NCBI GenBank assembly: GCA_002304345.1
Contig: NEUU01000005.1
Span: forward strand, 101,933-165,932
DNA: 64,000 nucleotides
Direction: 5' to 3'
Origin: Verrucomicrobia bacterium Tous-C9LFEB
GTDB lineage: Bacteria > Verrucomicrobiota > Verrucomicrobiia > Methylacidiphilales > UBA1321
The notes under the pieces are model-generated. The model was given only the letters and a program-made list of their open reading frames with translations. It made no database searches and was not told where the DNA came from. Below are positions 10,492 through 18,668 of the stretch, piece by piece; position 1 is the stretch's first letter, and every line of letters starts with the position of its first letter. The position numbers and the translations under genes were made by a program.

Positions 10492-10935
10492 ATGGGAGTC
10501 CGCCGAGCCGGGCGCGAATGCGCCGTTCAATTTTTGTATCAACTCGATCTTTGTCCCGAGAAAAACTGGGAGAAGGTGTTGCTCGCCCATTGGAAACTGA
10601 GCGAGCCGTCCAAGTCCACCCAGGATTTTGCCGAGGGACTCATCCGTGGCGTCATGGGAAAGCTTCCCGAGCTGGACGCGAAGATCAAGACCCTCGCCGA
10701 CAACTGGGACTTCAACCGCCTCGCTGCCGTCGATCGCAATATCCTGCGCCTCGCGATTTACGAGATGCTCTACCGCGAGGAAATTCCTCCCGTTGTCTCC
10801 ATCAACGAAGCCATTGAAATCGCCAAGCGTTTCAGCACCGAGGAATCCGGCAAATTCGTCAACGGCCTCCTCGATCGCGTGAAGAAGGAACTTCTCCGTC
10901 CCGCACGCCACGCCTCCGGCGGTAACGAATCCTGA
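10492..10935 (+). CDS. nusB: Transcription antitermination factor NusB
   Basis: NusB is a small all-helical RNA-binding protein. With NusE (ribosomal protein S10) it binds boxA in rRNA leaders and supports antitermination. The 147-residue product begins MGVRRAGRECAVQFLYQLD, matching the family's conserved first helix (RxxAVQxLYQ), and contains WDFNRLAAVDRNILRLAIYE and the SINEAIEIAKRFS block near the C-terminus. The location between lumazine synthase and FtsY fits the common ribH-nusB order. No good Shine-Dalgarno sequence precedes the ATG. A short open frame ends one base upstream, so translational coupling is conceivable. ftsY follows after 16 bases. Confidence 0.95.
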   Translation: MGVRRAGRECAVQFLYQLDLCPEKNWEKVLLAHWKLSEPSKSTQDFAEGLIRGVMGKLPELDAKIKTLADNWDFNRLAAVDRNILRLAIYEMLYREEIPPVVSINEAIEIAKRFSTEESGKFVNGLLDRVKKELLRPARHASGGNES

Positions 10936-10951
10936 TCGCTTTCTTCCATCC

Positions 10952-11797
10952 ATGAGCTTCTGGCGTAAACTCGTCACCAAATTCGTTCCGAAGTTCGGCG
11001 AGCGCGTCGACTGGGAAGCGCTCCTGCTGGAGGCCGATCTCGGCCTGCCGCTCACGCTCAAGATCGTCGCGCAGCTCGAAGAGCAGGGGGTCGAACGTGA
11101 TTTCGAAAAAGGCCAGCAATGGCTCCGCACCTACTTAAAGGAACTGCTCAAGCCCACCCCGCAGCCGAAAATCACCGACAAGCCTGAGGTTGTTCTCATG
11201 ATCGGCGTCAACGGCAGCGGCAAGACCACCACCACCGCCAAGCTCGCGCACAGCGCGCACAAGCACGGCCGGAAAGTCATGTTCGGCGCGGCGGATACTT
11301 TCCGCGCGGCGGCGGTCGATCAATTGCAAGTCTGGGCCGATCGCCTCCACGTTCCGGTGATCAGTGGCAAGCACGGTGCTGATCCCGCCAGCGTCGCGTA
11401 CCAGTCGATTGACGCCGCGCATGCGCAAGGCATCGATCTCCTCATCGTCGACACCGCCGGTCGTCAGGCGAATAAAAACAATCTCCTGCAGGAACTCGCC
11501 AAGGTGAAACGTGCGTTGCAAAAACGCGCCGCCAACGCCCCGCACCATAGCTGGCTCGTGGTCGATGCTACCACGGGCAATAACATCATCAATCAGGCCC
11601 GCGAATTTCATCAGGCCGTCGGCCTCACCGGTCTCATCATGACCAAGCTCGACGGCTCCGCCAAGGGGGGCATGGTCGCCGCGGTTCGCGAGGAAATCGG
11701 TCTGCCGACGCTCTACCTCGGTCGCGGCGAAAAGCCCGAAGACCTCGAGCCGTTTGATGCCGCGAAGTTCGTCGACGAATTCTTCCAGGCAGCGTGA
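10952..11797 (+). CDS. ftsY: Signal recognition particle receptor FtsY
   Basis: FtsY is the membrane-associated SRP GTPase that docks Ffh-ribosome complexes at the translocon. The protein is 281 residues, with an N domain and a GTPase G domain but without the long acidic A domain of the E. coli protein. Visible motifs are the P-loop GVNGSGKTTTT (about residues 85-95), DTFRAAAVDQL, the switch DTAGRQANKNNLLQEL, and TKLDGSAKGG for guanine specificity. It starts 16 bases after nusB, so the two are probably cotranscribed. The stop codon is followed at once by a 15-nt perfect hairpin that also follows glmS and lies close after two other genes. Confidence 0.96.
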   Translation: MSFWRKLVTKFVPKFGERVDWEALLLEADLGLPLTLKIVAQLEEQGVERDFEKGQQWLRTYLKELLKPTPQPKITDKPEVVLMIGVNGSGKTTTTAKLAHSAHKHGRKVMFGAADTFRAAAVDQLQVWADRLHVPVISGKHGADPASVAYQSIDAAHAQGIDLLIVDTAGRQANKNNLLQELAKVKRALQKRAANAPHHSWLVVDATTGNNIINQAREFHQAVGLTGLIMTKLDGSAKGGMVAAVREEIGLPTLYLGRGEKPEDLEPFDAAKFVDEFFQAA

Positions 11798-11812
11798 CCA
11801 GCGTGACGCTGG
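11798..11812 (+). terminator. CCAGCGTGACGCTGG hairpin directly after ftsY
   Basis: This perfect 7-bp stem with a one-base centre is contiguous with the ftsY stop codon. The same 15-mer follows glmS, the 30.7-kb response regulator and the 58.2-kb phosphoesterase in the same orientation. It lacks a uridine tract, so if it acts at mRNA 3' ends it may stabilise ends or assist Rho rather than terminate alone. Confidence 0.45.
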
Positions 11813-11867
11813 ACCCTGTAACGGCAGGGCTGAGCCCTGCGCGCCAGTAACGCTTCGCCCGATCTGG

Positions 11868-11961
11868 AGCTCTGGTGTAGCCGAAGCTCTAAGATAGAGA
11901 TGAATTTCAAATGCCGAAATCCTCTCTATCAAGAGGGGTGGCGCGGAGCGCCGGGGTGTGT
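11868..11961 (+). repeat. Mixed repeat fragments before ribD
   Basis: The ftsY-ribD spacer holds a ctctggtgtagccgaagctc word, seen again near 42.41 kb and in variant form near 58 kb. It is followed by half of the large palindromic family: ctatcaagaggggtggcg then cgccggggtgtgt. Only the right arm is present, so this copy looks truncated. No gene is visible in the 176-base spacer. Confidence 0.6.
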
Positions 11962-11973
11962 TAATAAACAATC

Positions 11974-13002
11974 ATGTCTGCTGCCACCACCCGCGATCTC
12001 CTCTTCATGTCGCGTGCGCTCGAACTCGCGCAACGTGGCATTGGCTTGACCAATCCCAACCCACGAGTCGGAGCGGTCATCGTGCGCGCGGGTAAAATCA
12101 TTGGTGAAGGCTATCACCAAAAAGCCGGACAACCGCATGCCGAGATCAACGCGATTGCCGACGCCAAAAAGCGCGGTGAGAAAATTTCCGGCGCGACGAT
12201 TTACGTCACGCTCGAACCCTGCTGCACGCACGGTCGCACTCCGCCCTGCACCGACGCAATCAAGCGCGAAAAGTTGAAGCGCGTCGTCATCGGCGCGGTC
12301 GATCCCAATCCGCATCATGCCGGGCATGGACTCACGATCCTGCGCCGCGCAGGGATCTCCGTCACAAGCGGTGTTCTCGCGAAAGAATCAGCGGAACTCA
12401 ATCGCGATTTCAACCACTGGATCACCACCGGCACACCGTGGGTTGTCGCCAAGATTGCCATGAGTCTCGATGGCCGCATCATGCCGCGCGAAGGGCGTTG
12501 GCTCACGGGACCGAAAGCGCGTCGCGTGGCGCACGAACTCCGCTGGCAGTCCGATGCGATTCTCGTCGGCGCGGAAACGGTTCGCGTCGATAATCCGCAA
12601 CTCACCGTTCGACTCCCCGGTCGCAAAGGGAAGGTGCAACCGTGGCGCGTGGTGCTGACCCGCAGCGGCAAGCTCCCTCGCACGGCGCAGCTTTTCACCG
12701 ACGAATTCAAAGAGCGCACGCTCGTCTTTCAAAGCACGCCCCTCAAACGGGTGCTGCAACAACTCGGCAAGCGAGGCGTGACGAATGTCCTGCTTGAAGG
12801 CGGTGGCAAACTCCTCGGCTCTGCGTTTGCGGCGGGCGTCGTCAATGAAATCGCCTTCTTTATTGCTCCGCAGATTGTCGGGCAAGGGCCTCAGGCCATC
12901 GTCCTGCCGCAGGGAAAAAAATGGGAAGCATCGATCCTCCCCGGTACTTTGACCGTCGAAAAAGTCGGCGTCGATTGCTTGGTGCGCGGCCGGGTGAAAT
13001 AA
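11974..13002 (+). CDS. ribD: Riboflavin biosynthesis deaminase/reductase RibD
   Basis: RibD performs two successive cytoplasmic steps, deamination of the pyrimidine made by GTP cyclohydrolase II and NADPH-dependent reduction of its ribosyl chain. The N-terminal cytidine-deaminase fold shows the zinc site HAEINAI (about residues 56-62) and PCCTHGRTPPC (about 83-93). The C-terminal reductase part carries AKIAMSLDGRI, a WLTGPKARRVAHELR block and NVLLEGGGKL. At 342 residues it is slightly short for the family but both halves are complete. It is separated from ftsY by repeat fragments, which may weaken or break cotranscription with the rest of the cluster. Confidence 0.96.
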   Translation: MSAATTRDLLFMSRALELAQRGIGLTNPNPRVGAVIVRAGKIIGEGYHQKAGQPHAEINAIADAKKRGEKISGATIYVTLEPCCTHGRTPPCTDAIKREKLKRVVIGAVDPNPHHAGHGLTILRRAGISVTSGVLAKESAELNRDFNHWITTGTPWVVAKIAMSLDGRIMPREGRWLTGPKARRVAHELRWQSDAILVGAETVRVDNPQLTVRLPGRKGKVQPWRVVLTRSGKLPRTAQLFTDEFKERTLVFQSTPLKRVLQQLGKRGVTNVLLEGGGKLLGSAFAAGVVNEIAFFIAPQIVGQGPQAIVLPQGKKWEASILPGTLTVEKVGVDCLVRGRVK

Positions 13003-13064
13003 AGGCCACACACCCCGACACGTGAGAAGATTCGATTTACACAGTCTGATCTGTGAGGAAGTAA

Positions 13065-13203
13065 ACCGATCCTTCGACAGGCTCAGGATGACGTGGAATG
13101 AAGGTAATGTCGTAGGGCCATCTTCACATCACACCAGAACTCCTCGCGATCATTTGAGATTGCCCCCCTCAACCCGTCATCCTGAGCTTGTCGAAGGATC
13201 GGT
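13065..13203. repeat. Inverted repeat with 29-bp arms (tcgaaggatcgg family)
   Basis: The arms at 13065-13093 and 13175-13203 match at 28 of 29 positions. The right arm reads gtcatcctgagcttgtcgaa then ggatcggt. Related single arms occur near 42.6 kb and 56.3 kb, and a diverged form (gtcattctgag...gcgaagaatcgg) near 31.5 and 58.1 kb. It fills the space between convergent ribD and xseA, where it could form a large cruciform or mRNA hairpin. No ORF of note is present. Confidence 0.7.
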
Positions 13204-13233
13204 TGGGAGGGTTTTAAATGTACGGTGATCTGC

Positions 13234-14550
13234 TTACGTCTTTTCGGATCGCTCGATCTTCACACTCAACTCACCCTTCGCCAAGCGCACGACCGCACTT
13301 TTCCCCACCAGCTTCGCATTCGCCTCGCGGATGATCTTGCCCTTCTCATCCAGCACAAGCGCGTAACCGCGCTGCAACGTCGCGGTGGGTCCCAGCGCGC
13401 GCAACCGCGCCTCCCATTGCGTGAGCTGTTCCTTGCGGTGTGTGATTGTCTGGCGCGGATCGACCGCCGACCAGCGCAGCAGCACTTTGTCGAGTTGATG
13501 CCGCCGATCCTCCACATTGCGGCGCAGGTTCGAGCGGAGCAAATCCGTGAGATCATCCACGCGCTGTTGCATCTGCTCGATTACGCGACGCGGTTCGCGA
13601 AAGACGTAGCTTTGGCGCAATTGTTCCCACCGGGCGCGACGTTCGCGCAGCATCCCCTGCACGGCCCGATCCATCCGCTGGCGCAGCGCCGCAATTTCGT
13701 CTCGCCACTCCTGCCATTCGCGCGAGATCAGCTCGGCCGCAGCAGACGGTGTCGGCGCGCGCAAGTCGGCGACGAAATCCGCAATCGTGAAATCCGTTTC
13801 GTGGCCCACCGCTGAAATCGTCGGCAGCTCCGATGCTGCAATCGCGCGCGCCACGGTTTCCGTGTTGAACTGCCAGAGATCTTCCAGACTGCCACCGCCG
13901 CGCGCCACCACGATCACTTCCACATTTTGCTCGCGGTTGAACGCCGCAATCGCTTCCGCGATTTCCGCCGCCGCGCCGTCGCCCTGCACGCGCACGCCAT
14001 GGACGAGAATGCGAATGCCCGGCGCGCGTCGCTTCAGGATCTTGGTGAAGTCCTGCAACACGGCGCCCTGCAGCGACGTCACAATGCCAATCGTCTCCGG
14101 AAAAAAGGGCAACGCGCGTTTGCGGTCCGATTCGAAAAGTCCCTCCGCCGCGAGCTTACGCTTCAACGCCTCGAATTGTTCCTGCAGCGAGCCCTGCCCG
14201 CGTGGGCGCAGTTGCAGCACCTGAATCTGATATTGGCCGCGCGCCTCATAAACCGTGATCCGGCCCCGCGCCAACACGGCGAGTCCATCCTTCAGCGCGA
14301 AGCCCACGCGCGAGGCATCGCCCCGGAACATCACCGCGCTCAGCGTCGCGGTCGGGTCCTTTAGCGTGAAATAGAGATGGCCCGAACCCGGATTGCGGAA
14401 ATTTGAAATCTCGCCCGTCACCCATACCTCGCCGACATTCTCCTCGAGAATTTCGCGGATGTATCCCGTGAGATCCGCGACCGTGTACGCGCTCTCCGCC
14501 GTTGAGCCGGGAGAGGCCGGTGTGTCGTCAGCGGTGAGGGAGAAGTCCAT
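13234..14550 (-). CDS. xseA: Exodeoxyribonuclease VII large subunit
   Basis: XseA is the catalytic and DNA-binding subunit of exonuclease VII, which degrades single-stranded DNA from both ends together with many small XseB subunits. The N-terminal OB-fold is visible as VWVTGEISNFRNPGSGHLYF. The catalytic region includes GIVTSLQGAVLQDF, VVARGGGSLEDLW and the VGHETDFTIADFVADLRAP block, and a long coiled-coil stalk follows. With the start at 14550 (MDFSLTADD) it has 438 residues, typical of the family; a start 11 codons upstream is possible but adds an unrelated leader. XseB is not next to it, since the downstream space holds only repeats. It converges on ribD. Confidence 0.95.
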   Translation of the reverse strand: MDFSLTADDTPASPGSTAESAYTVADLTGYIREILEENVGEVWVTGEISNFRNPGSGHLYFTLKDPTATLSAVMFRGDASRVGFALKDGLAVLARGRITVYEARGQYQIQVLQLRPRGQGSLQEQFEALKRKLAAEGLFESDRKRALPFFPETIGIVTSLQGAVLQDFTKILKRRAPGIRILVHGVRVQGDGAAAEIAEAIAAFNREQNVEVIVVARGGGSLEDLWQFNTETVARAIAASELPTISAVGHETDFTIADFVADLRAPTPSAAAELISREWQEWRDEIAALRQRMDRAVQGMLRERRARWEQLRQSYVFREPRRVIEQMQQRVDDLTDLLRSNLRRNVEDRRHQLDKVLLRWSAVDPRQTITHRKEQLTQWEARLRALGPTATLQRGYALVLDEKGKIIREANAKLVGKSAVVRLAKGELSVKIERSEKT

Positions 14551-14572
14551 AGGTGAAGTCAAATTGCAAAGG

Positions 14573-14711
14573 TCAAAAGTCAAAACGACAATTCAAAACT
14601 CAAATATAAAACGTTCAGTGAGGATGGCAACCTCTCGTCTGATTGCGGACACTCTCACGAAATTGGTGATGGTAAAACTTTTGAATTTTAAACTGTCGTT
14701 TTGACTTTTGA
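14573..14711. repeat. AT-rich inverted repeat, 18-bp perfect arms
   Basis: tcaaaagtcaaaacgaca at 14573-14590 is exactly inverted at 14694-14711. The arms lie between the ymdB stop and the xseA start on the minus strand, so ymdB would be downstream of the hairpin. Similar AT-rich, low-complexity inverted repeats occur at 25.8-25.9 and 59.7-59.8 kb. Confidence 0.6.
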
Positions 14712-14730
14712 GATTTGAAATTTGATTTCC

Positions 14731-15531
14731 CTACGCATTTTCGTAGGGACTATTCATCTTCCACTGGATGCGCTCGATCTTCGTCGCGTGACCGGTGTTC
14801 TCATCGATCTCCACATACACGCCATCGGCTTGCAGGCCGCGTCGCGCGATGTAGAAACGGCCCGGCAGGAGCGTGCGGTATTTCAAAAGAACGCTGTCGA
14901 TATCGCGACCGATCACCGACTCGTGCGGTCCGGTGAAACCCGCGTCCGTCAGGTAGGCCGTGCCGCCGGGGAAGATTTGATCATCGGCGGTTTGCACGTG
15001 GGTATGCGTGCCCACCACGAGTGACACCTTGCCATCGAGCGCGCGGCCCATCGCGATTTTTTCCGAGGTCGCCTCGCAATGGAAATCGACCAGGATGCAC
15101 TGCGTTTCCGTCCGCAGCTTCGAGACTTCCTGTTCCACGATCAGAAAGGGGTTGTCCGTTTGCGGTCCCATGAACGTGCGGCCCAGCGCATTGATCACGC
15201 CGAGTTTTTTGCCGTTGCCGCTGACCACGACGGAGCCGCATCCGGGCGTTCCCGGCGGGTAATTAATGGGGCGCAGCAGGCGCGGTTCGGTATCGAAGTA
15301 GGCGTTGATTTCCTTCTGGTCCCACGTGTGATCGCCCAGCGTCACCACGTCGGCCCCGGCCCGCATCAGGTCGATGCTCAGCTTCGGGGTGATGCCGTTG
15401 CCGCCGGCCGAATTTTCGCCGTTCACGACGAAGAAGTCGGGGGAGTACTGCTGTTTCAGGGCGGGAATGGCGGCATGCACGACGTCGCGGCCCGGTTCAC
15501 CCACGACATCACCGAGAAAAATCACTTTCAT
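14731..15531 (-). CDS. ymdB: YmdB-type cyclic-nucleotide phosphodiesterase/metallophosphoesterase
   Basis: This belongs to the TIGR00282 family of two-metal phosphoesterases. Bacillus YmdB hydrolyses cyclic mononucleotides and affects biofilm and motility decisions. All the metal-binding blocks are visible: MKVIFLGDVVGEPGRD at the N-terminus, VNGENSAGGNGIT, LGDHTWDQKEI, VDFHCEATSEKIAMG and VGTHTHVQTAD. With the ATG at 15531 it has 266 residues, matching the family; upstream in-frame codons add a 13-residue tail without similarity. It lies upstream of xseA on the same strand, separated by an inverted repeat. In many genomes the gene lies near rny; no such partner is here. Confidence 0.92.
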   Translation of the reverse strand: MKVIFLGDVVGEPGRDVVHAAIPALKQQYSPDFFVVNGENSAGGNGITPKLSIDLMRAGADVVTLGDHTWDQKEINAYFDTEPRLLRPINYPPGTPGCGSVVVSGNGKKLGVINALGRTFMGPQTDNPFLIVEQEVSKLRTETQCILVDFHCEATSEKIAMGRALDGKVSLVVGTHTHVQTADDQIFPGGTAYLTDAGFTGPHESVIGRDIDSVLLKYRTLLPGRFYIARRGLQADGVYVEIDENTGHATKIERIQWKMNSPYENA

Positions 15532-15654
15532 TACGGCGTCCACACTGTGGCATGGAGGAACAGGCGGCAATCTCGAATTTCACCGATGAATCGCGGTCGA
15601 AAATTCGCCCATTTCAAATTTGAGATTTGCCGGGATCTCCGTACAGTCGACCTC

Positions 15655-16989
15655 ATGGAATGGCGGCGCGCACTGGCGGTGGGGTTCTGGTTGATCATGG
15701 CAGGAATCGGATTTGTCCAGGAAACGCCGCCCGAGACCCCGGCCATCACGGCCGAAAAAGTTAATCAAGCGCTACAGGCCGAACTCTTTCCCGCCACCGG
15801 CTCCGTCTGGGAAGAAGACGCCGACACCGTGGCCCAGCGATTGCAATGGCCCCGGGAATCCAAGACCACTACGCAAGGCAGTTACCGCCTCTACGCCAAG
15901 GAGACCGTCCGCCTGCTCGGAGCCCGTCCCTACTCCTGCGCGCTCTATGCCGAGGAGGGCAAGCCCACGCAGCTCTCCCTTGTTTTTGCCAACAAGGGGG
16001 ATTACGGAAATCTCTACAATCTCACGTCGGAGGTGAGCAACGATGGCCGCCGCTCCCGTAGCGACGTGCAAAAGCAGGAGCGCGAACAGAAACGAGCGCT
16101 CAAGGACGAGGTGCGCAATTTCGATATCGCCTTGAAGGCCGATGCCGATGCGATTGAAAAAGCCCTCACCGAGGTCCTCGGTCCCGCCAACGACAAGGCC
16201 ACCTTTGGCCAATCGCGCGACATGCGCGAGCGCGTCACCCGCTGGAACTGGAACGGCACCGCCATCCTCCTCGCCACGCCGCGCGGCGAGTATGTCGTCG
16301 TCCGCATCATGCCCGCCGCCACCGCCGATGCAGGCGGCCGCGTCGCCCGGCTCTCCGATTCCGATCTGCGCCAGATGCTCCTCAAGCGCGTGGAGAAACG
16401 CGACAACGGCGACGTCGTGATCACCGACATCCCCATGGTCGACCAAGGGCCCAAAGGCTTTTGCGTTCCCGCCACGTGGGAACGTTACCTGCGCTACCTC
16501 AATATTCCTGCCGATATGTACGTCCTCGCCATGGCTGGCGGCACCAGCCTCGGCGGCGGCTCCTATATCACCCTCATGGCGCAAAATGTCGACGACCTCT
16601 GCCGTCAGTACGGACGCCGCACCGAAGGCATCAGCAGCGCCATCGACATTCGCAACCTCTCCAAATACATCGACGAAGGACTCCCCATCATGTGGGCCTG
16701 CTTCGCCATGGATCCTGTCGAAGTCAGCATCATCAAGCGCACCCGCGAACGCCGCAACGTCACCGACTGGGCGCAATGGAAGAAATCGCTCGAGCCGATA
16801 CGCTCCGAAGCGAGGTCCATCCAGACCGACCTCCACAGCGGCCACCTCCGCATGATCATCGGCTACAACGCCACCACCAAGGAAATCGCCATCTCCGATT
16901 CCTGGGGCGAACGCGCCGCCGAACGCTGGATGACGGTGGAAGAAGCCGCCGCCACCTCACAAGGTTTTCTCACCATCATCAAATGGTGA
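15655..16989 (+). CDS. Secreted C39-like papain-fold peptidase
   Basis: This 444-residue protein has an N-terminal hydrophobic segment (about residues 6-21), consistent with a signal peptide or anchor, a charged helical middle region, and a C-terminal cysteine-peptidase-like domain. The candidate catalytic residues are C270 in VDQGPKGFCVPA, H397 in SGHLRMIIGY and D415 in ISDSWGE. Q264 would form the oxyanion hole, the order expected for C39-like domains. These usually act outside the cytoplasm; no cargo peptide or exporter is adjacent, so the substrate is unknown. The start at 15655 is preferred over much longer in-frame options that run through ymdB on the other strand. The next gene encodes a GYF-like membrane protein, 186 bases on. 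Confidence 0.75.
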   Translation: MEWRRALAVGFWLIMAGIGFVQETPPETPAITAEKVNQALQAELFPATGSVWEEDADTVAQRLQWPRESKTTTQGSYRLYAKETVRLLGARPYSCALYAEEGKPTQLSLVFANKGDYGNLYNLTSEVSNDGRRSRSDVQKQEREQKRALKDEVRNFDIALKADADAIEKALTEVLGPANDKATFGQSRDMRERVTRWNWNGTAILLATPRGEYVVVRIMPAATADAGGRVARLSDSDLRQMLLKRVEKRDNGDVVITDIPMVDQGPKGFCVPATWERYLRYLNIPADMYVLAMAGGTSLGGGSYITLMAQNVDDLCRQYGRRTEGISSAIDIRNLSKYIDEGLPIMWACFAMDPVEVSIIKRTRERRNVTDWAQWKKSLEPIRSEARSIQTDLHSGHLRMIIGYNATTKEIAISDSWGERAAERWMTVEEAAATSQGFLTIIKW

Positions 16990-17175
16990 ACTTGTCGCCA
17001 GAAGGCGCTTTTCTTAAAAGTTCCTCTGCTGCAATCAATAACAGAAAGAGTCTATTTAGCGCCTGAATCATTATTAGAATGGCTAAGTACTTGGCTAATT
17101 CATTAATGAACAAATCTTTAAGACTAAGAACTTTCCTTTCCGCAAAACTGGCGGATAGTATCCGTTGGAATACGT

Positions 17176-18144
17176 ATGGACAACTCCTCCAAAAAAGAGA
17201 CGATGATGTTTGTTGCCTTGCCGGGAACCGACCCGTACGCCGAGGTACCCAAGAAGCAAGTCAAGGACCAGCTCGACAAAGGACTGCTCAAGCAGTCCGC
17301 GCTCATTTGGAGCCAGAAGCACAATAGCTGGAAACAGGCCCGCCACATCACGCAGTTGATCGCTTCCAAACTGCAACCGCGTCCCGCCCAAGCCCCACTC
17401 GCCGGGACGGCACAACCGCGAGTCAATGTCCAACCGGTCGCTGCCGCGCAACCCAAAGCGCAGACCGTCAAACCCGCCGCGCCGATCAAAGTCGCCTCCG
17501 TCCCGAAAAACGCCGGAGCCAAGCCCGCAGCGTCCCACGCGGCCCCGGCCGCTGCCGCCAAGCCTGCCACCCCGGCTGCTTCGCACGATCTCCATCTCGA
17601 AGGCGAAGGCGCGCACCGCACCCCCATGTGGCTCAAAGCCGTTTGCGCCGCGCTCGTCGTCATCATTCTCGGCCTCATGGCCCTGAACTGGTACTACGTC
17701 GACCACGCCATCAAAGCGAATCTGGCGGAAGACAACACCCCCTTCAAGGAAGTCCCCCTCTACGCACACCTCGGTGGTTTCTTCCAAGCCAGTAACCTCA
17801 TCATTCACCTCCGGCCCACGGACACCGTGACGCGCGAGAACTTCCTCCAGTACCTCTCCGCCATCGCCAACGCCACGCCCGATCGCCCCATGAGCACGCG
17901 CGCCTTCGACGTCGTCAGCCTCTCCAGCGGTTGGTCCGCCGATTACCACATGTCCGGTCGCAACTGGCGCCGTCTGGCCAAGCCCGACCTCAGCGACGAC
18001 GACCGCCGCGCCATCCTGCTCGAAAGCGTCTACATCGCCGGTGGCGAAAAGCTCATTCCCCGCAGCAATCTCGACGCCAGCGGTCAACTCGCCCTCGAAA
18101 CGAAACGCTGGAACGACTTCGTCAGCACCTTCGTCAAGAAATAG
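17176..18144 (+). CDS. Membrane protein with N-terminal GYF-like domain, function unknown
   Basis: The 322-residue product has three visible parts. Residues about 10-65 (MMFVALPGTDPYAEVPKKQV to ARHITQLIASKL) resemble the GYF_2 type of small domain found at the N-terminus of many bacterial membrane proteins. An Ala/Pro/Lys-rich linker follows to about residue 150. A single transmembrane helix (WLKAVCAALVVIILGLMAL) then leads into a C-terminal domain of about 145 residues that I do not recognise. The C-terminal part would be periplasmic if the N-terminus is cytoplasmic. The gene follows the C39-like peptidase gene, but the 186-base AT-rich gap between them may hold a promoter. No enzymatic motif is seen. 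Confidence 0.6.
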   Translation: MDNSSKKETMMFVALPGTDPYAEVPKKQVKDQLDKGLLKQSALIWSQKHNSWKQARHITQLIASKLQPRPAQAPLAGTAQPRVNVQPVAAAQPKAQTVKPAAPIKVASVPKNAGAKPAASHAAPAAAAKPATPAASHDLHLEGEGAHRTPMWLKAVCAALVVIILGLMALNWYYVDHAIKANLAEDNTPFKEVPLYAHLGGFFQASNLIIHLRPTDTVTRENFLQYLSAIANATPDRPMSTRAFDVVSLSSGWSADYHMSGRNWRRLAKPDLSDDDRRAILLESVYIAGGEKLIPRSNLDASGQLALETKRWNDFVSTFVKK

Positions 18145-18223
18145 CGCGGATCGCGCCAGCCTAGTTTCGCAAAGGAACTCCGATTGGAGCCGCTCGCGAT
18201 GAGAGCGGCAGGCGCAAGCCCAG

Positions 18224-18497
18224 TAGAGCCTTTTCCATTTAAATTGTCGCAAATTTGCGCGATCAAATCAGGCCGGAGGCGAAGCGTGCGAGGGAGTGTA
18301 TCCGCAGCGATACTCGACCGAGTTCGCGACAAACTCCGGCCTGATTCGAACCGCAACCCTTTGGACCACGGTTCTTTTGGGCGGGCACTTCGTTGTGCGC
18401 TCGTCACAGATATACTGGATATATGCTCCTCGCTTACGCCTCGTTCCTGCCCAAAATCCCTCGTGGATTTGCGACAATATAAATGGAAAAGGCTCTA
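18224..18497. mobile_element. 274-bp MITE-like element with 31-bp terminal inverted repeats
   Basis: The ends 18224-18254 and 18467-18497 are inverted copies with one mismatch; each begins tagagccttttccattta when read inward. The outermost TA on both sides could be a target duplication of the kind left by IS630/Tc1-type transposases. A nested perfect 13-bp inverted repeat (aatcaggccggag) sits at 18266-18278 and 18334-18346. There is no transposase inside, so it would be non-autonomous. It lies in the space between the GYF-like gene and ssrA. Confidence 0.6.
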
Positions 18498-18559
18498 GAC
18501 AGTGGGCCCTATCAAGGGAATTGCTAACGTGCATTGAGTTCATTCCAGAACTCATACTG

Positions 18560-18605
18560 TAGGGCGCTTCGGTGAAGCGCCGCGGCGGCTCGCGGAGCCG
18601 CCCTA
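18560..18605. repeat. Composite hairpin repeat
   Basis: An outer stem tagggcg/cgcccta encloses two further perfect hairpins, gcgcttcggtgaagcgc and ggcggctcgcggagccgcc. It stands about 60 bases beyond the 3' end of ssrA and could fold as a strong terminator-like structure, but it has no uridine run. The rest of the 18145-18668 space holds only the neighbouring 274-bp element and no gene. Confidence 0.55.
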
Positions 18606-18668
18606 TGGAAAACCTCCCGAAAAAACGGAGCCGAACACTCCATCAACTGGGTCCAGTGTTACACTGGG

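Noticed and set aside
15079..15654. Upstream extension of the C39-like peptidase frame
   Set aside because: It overlaps ymdB in antisense, has no conserved residues, and the signal-like hydrophobic segment begins at 15655.
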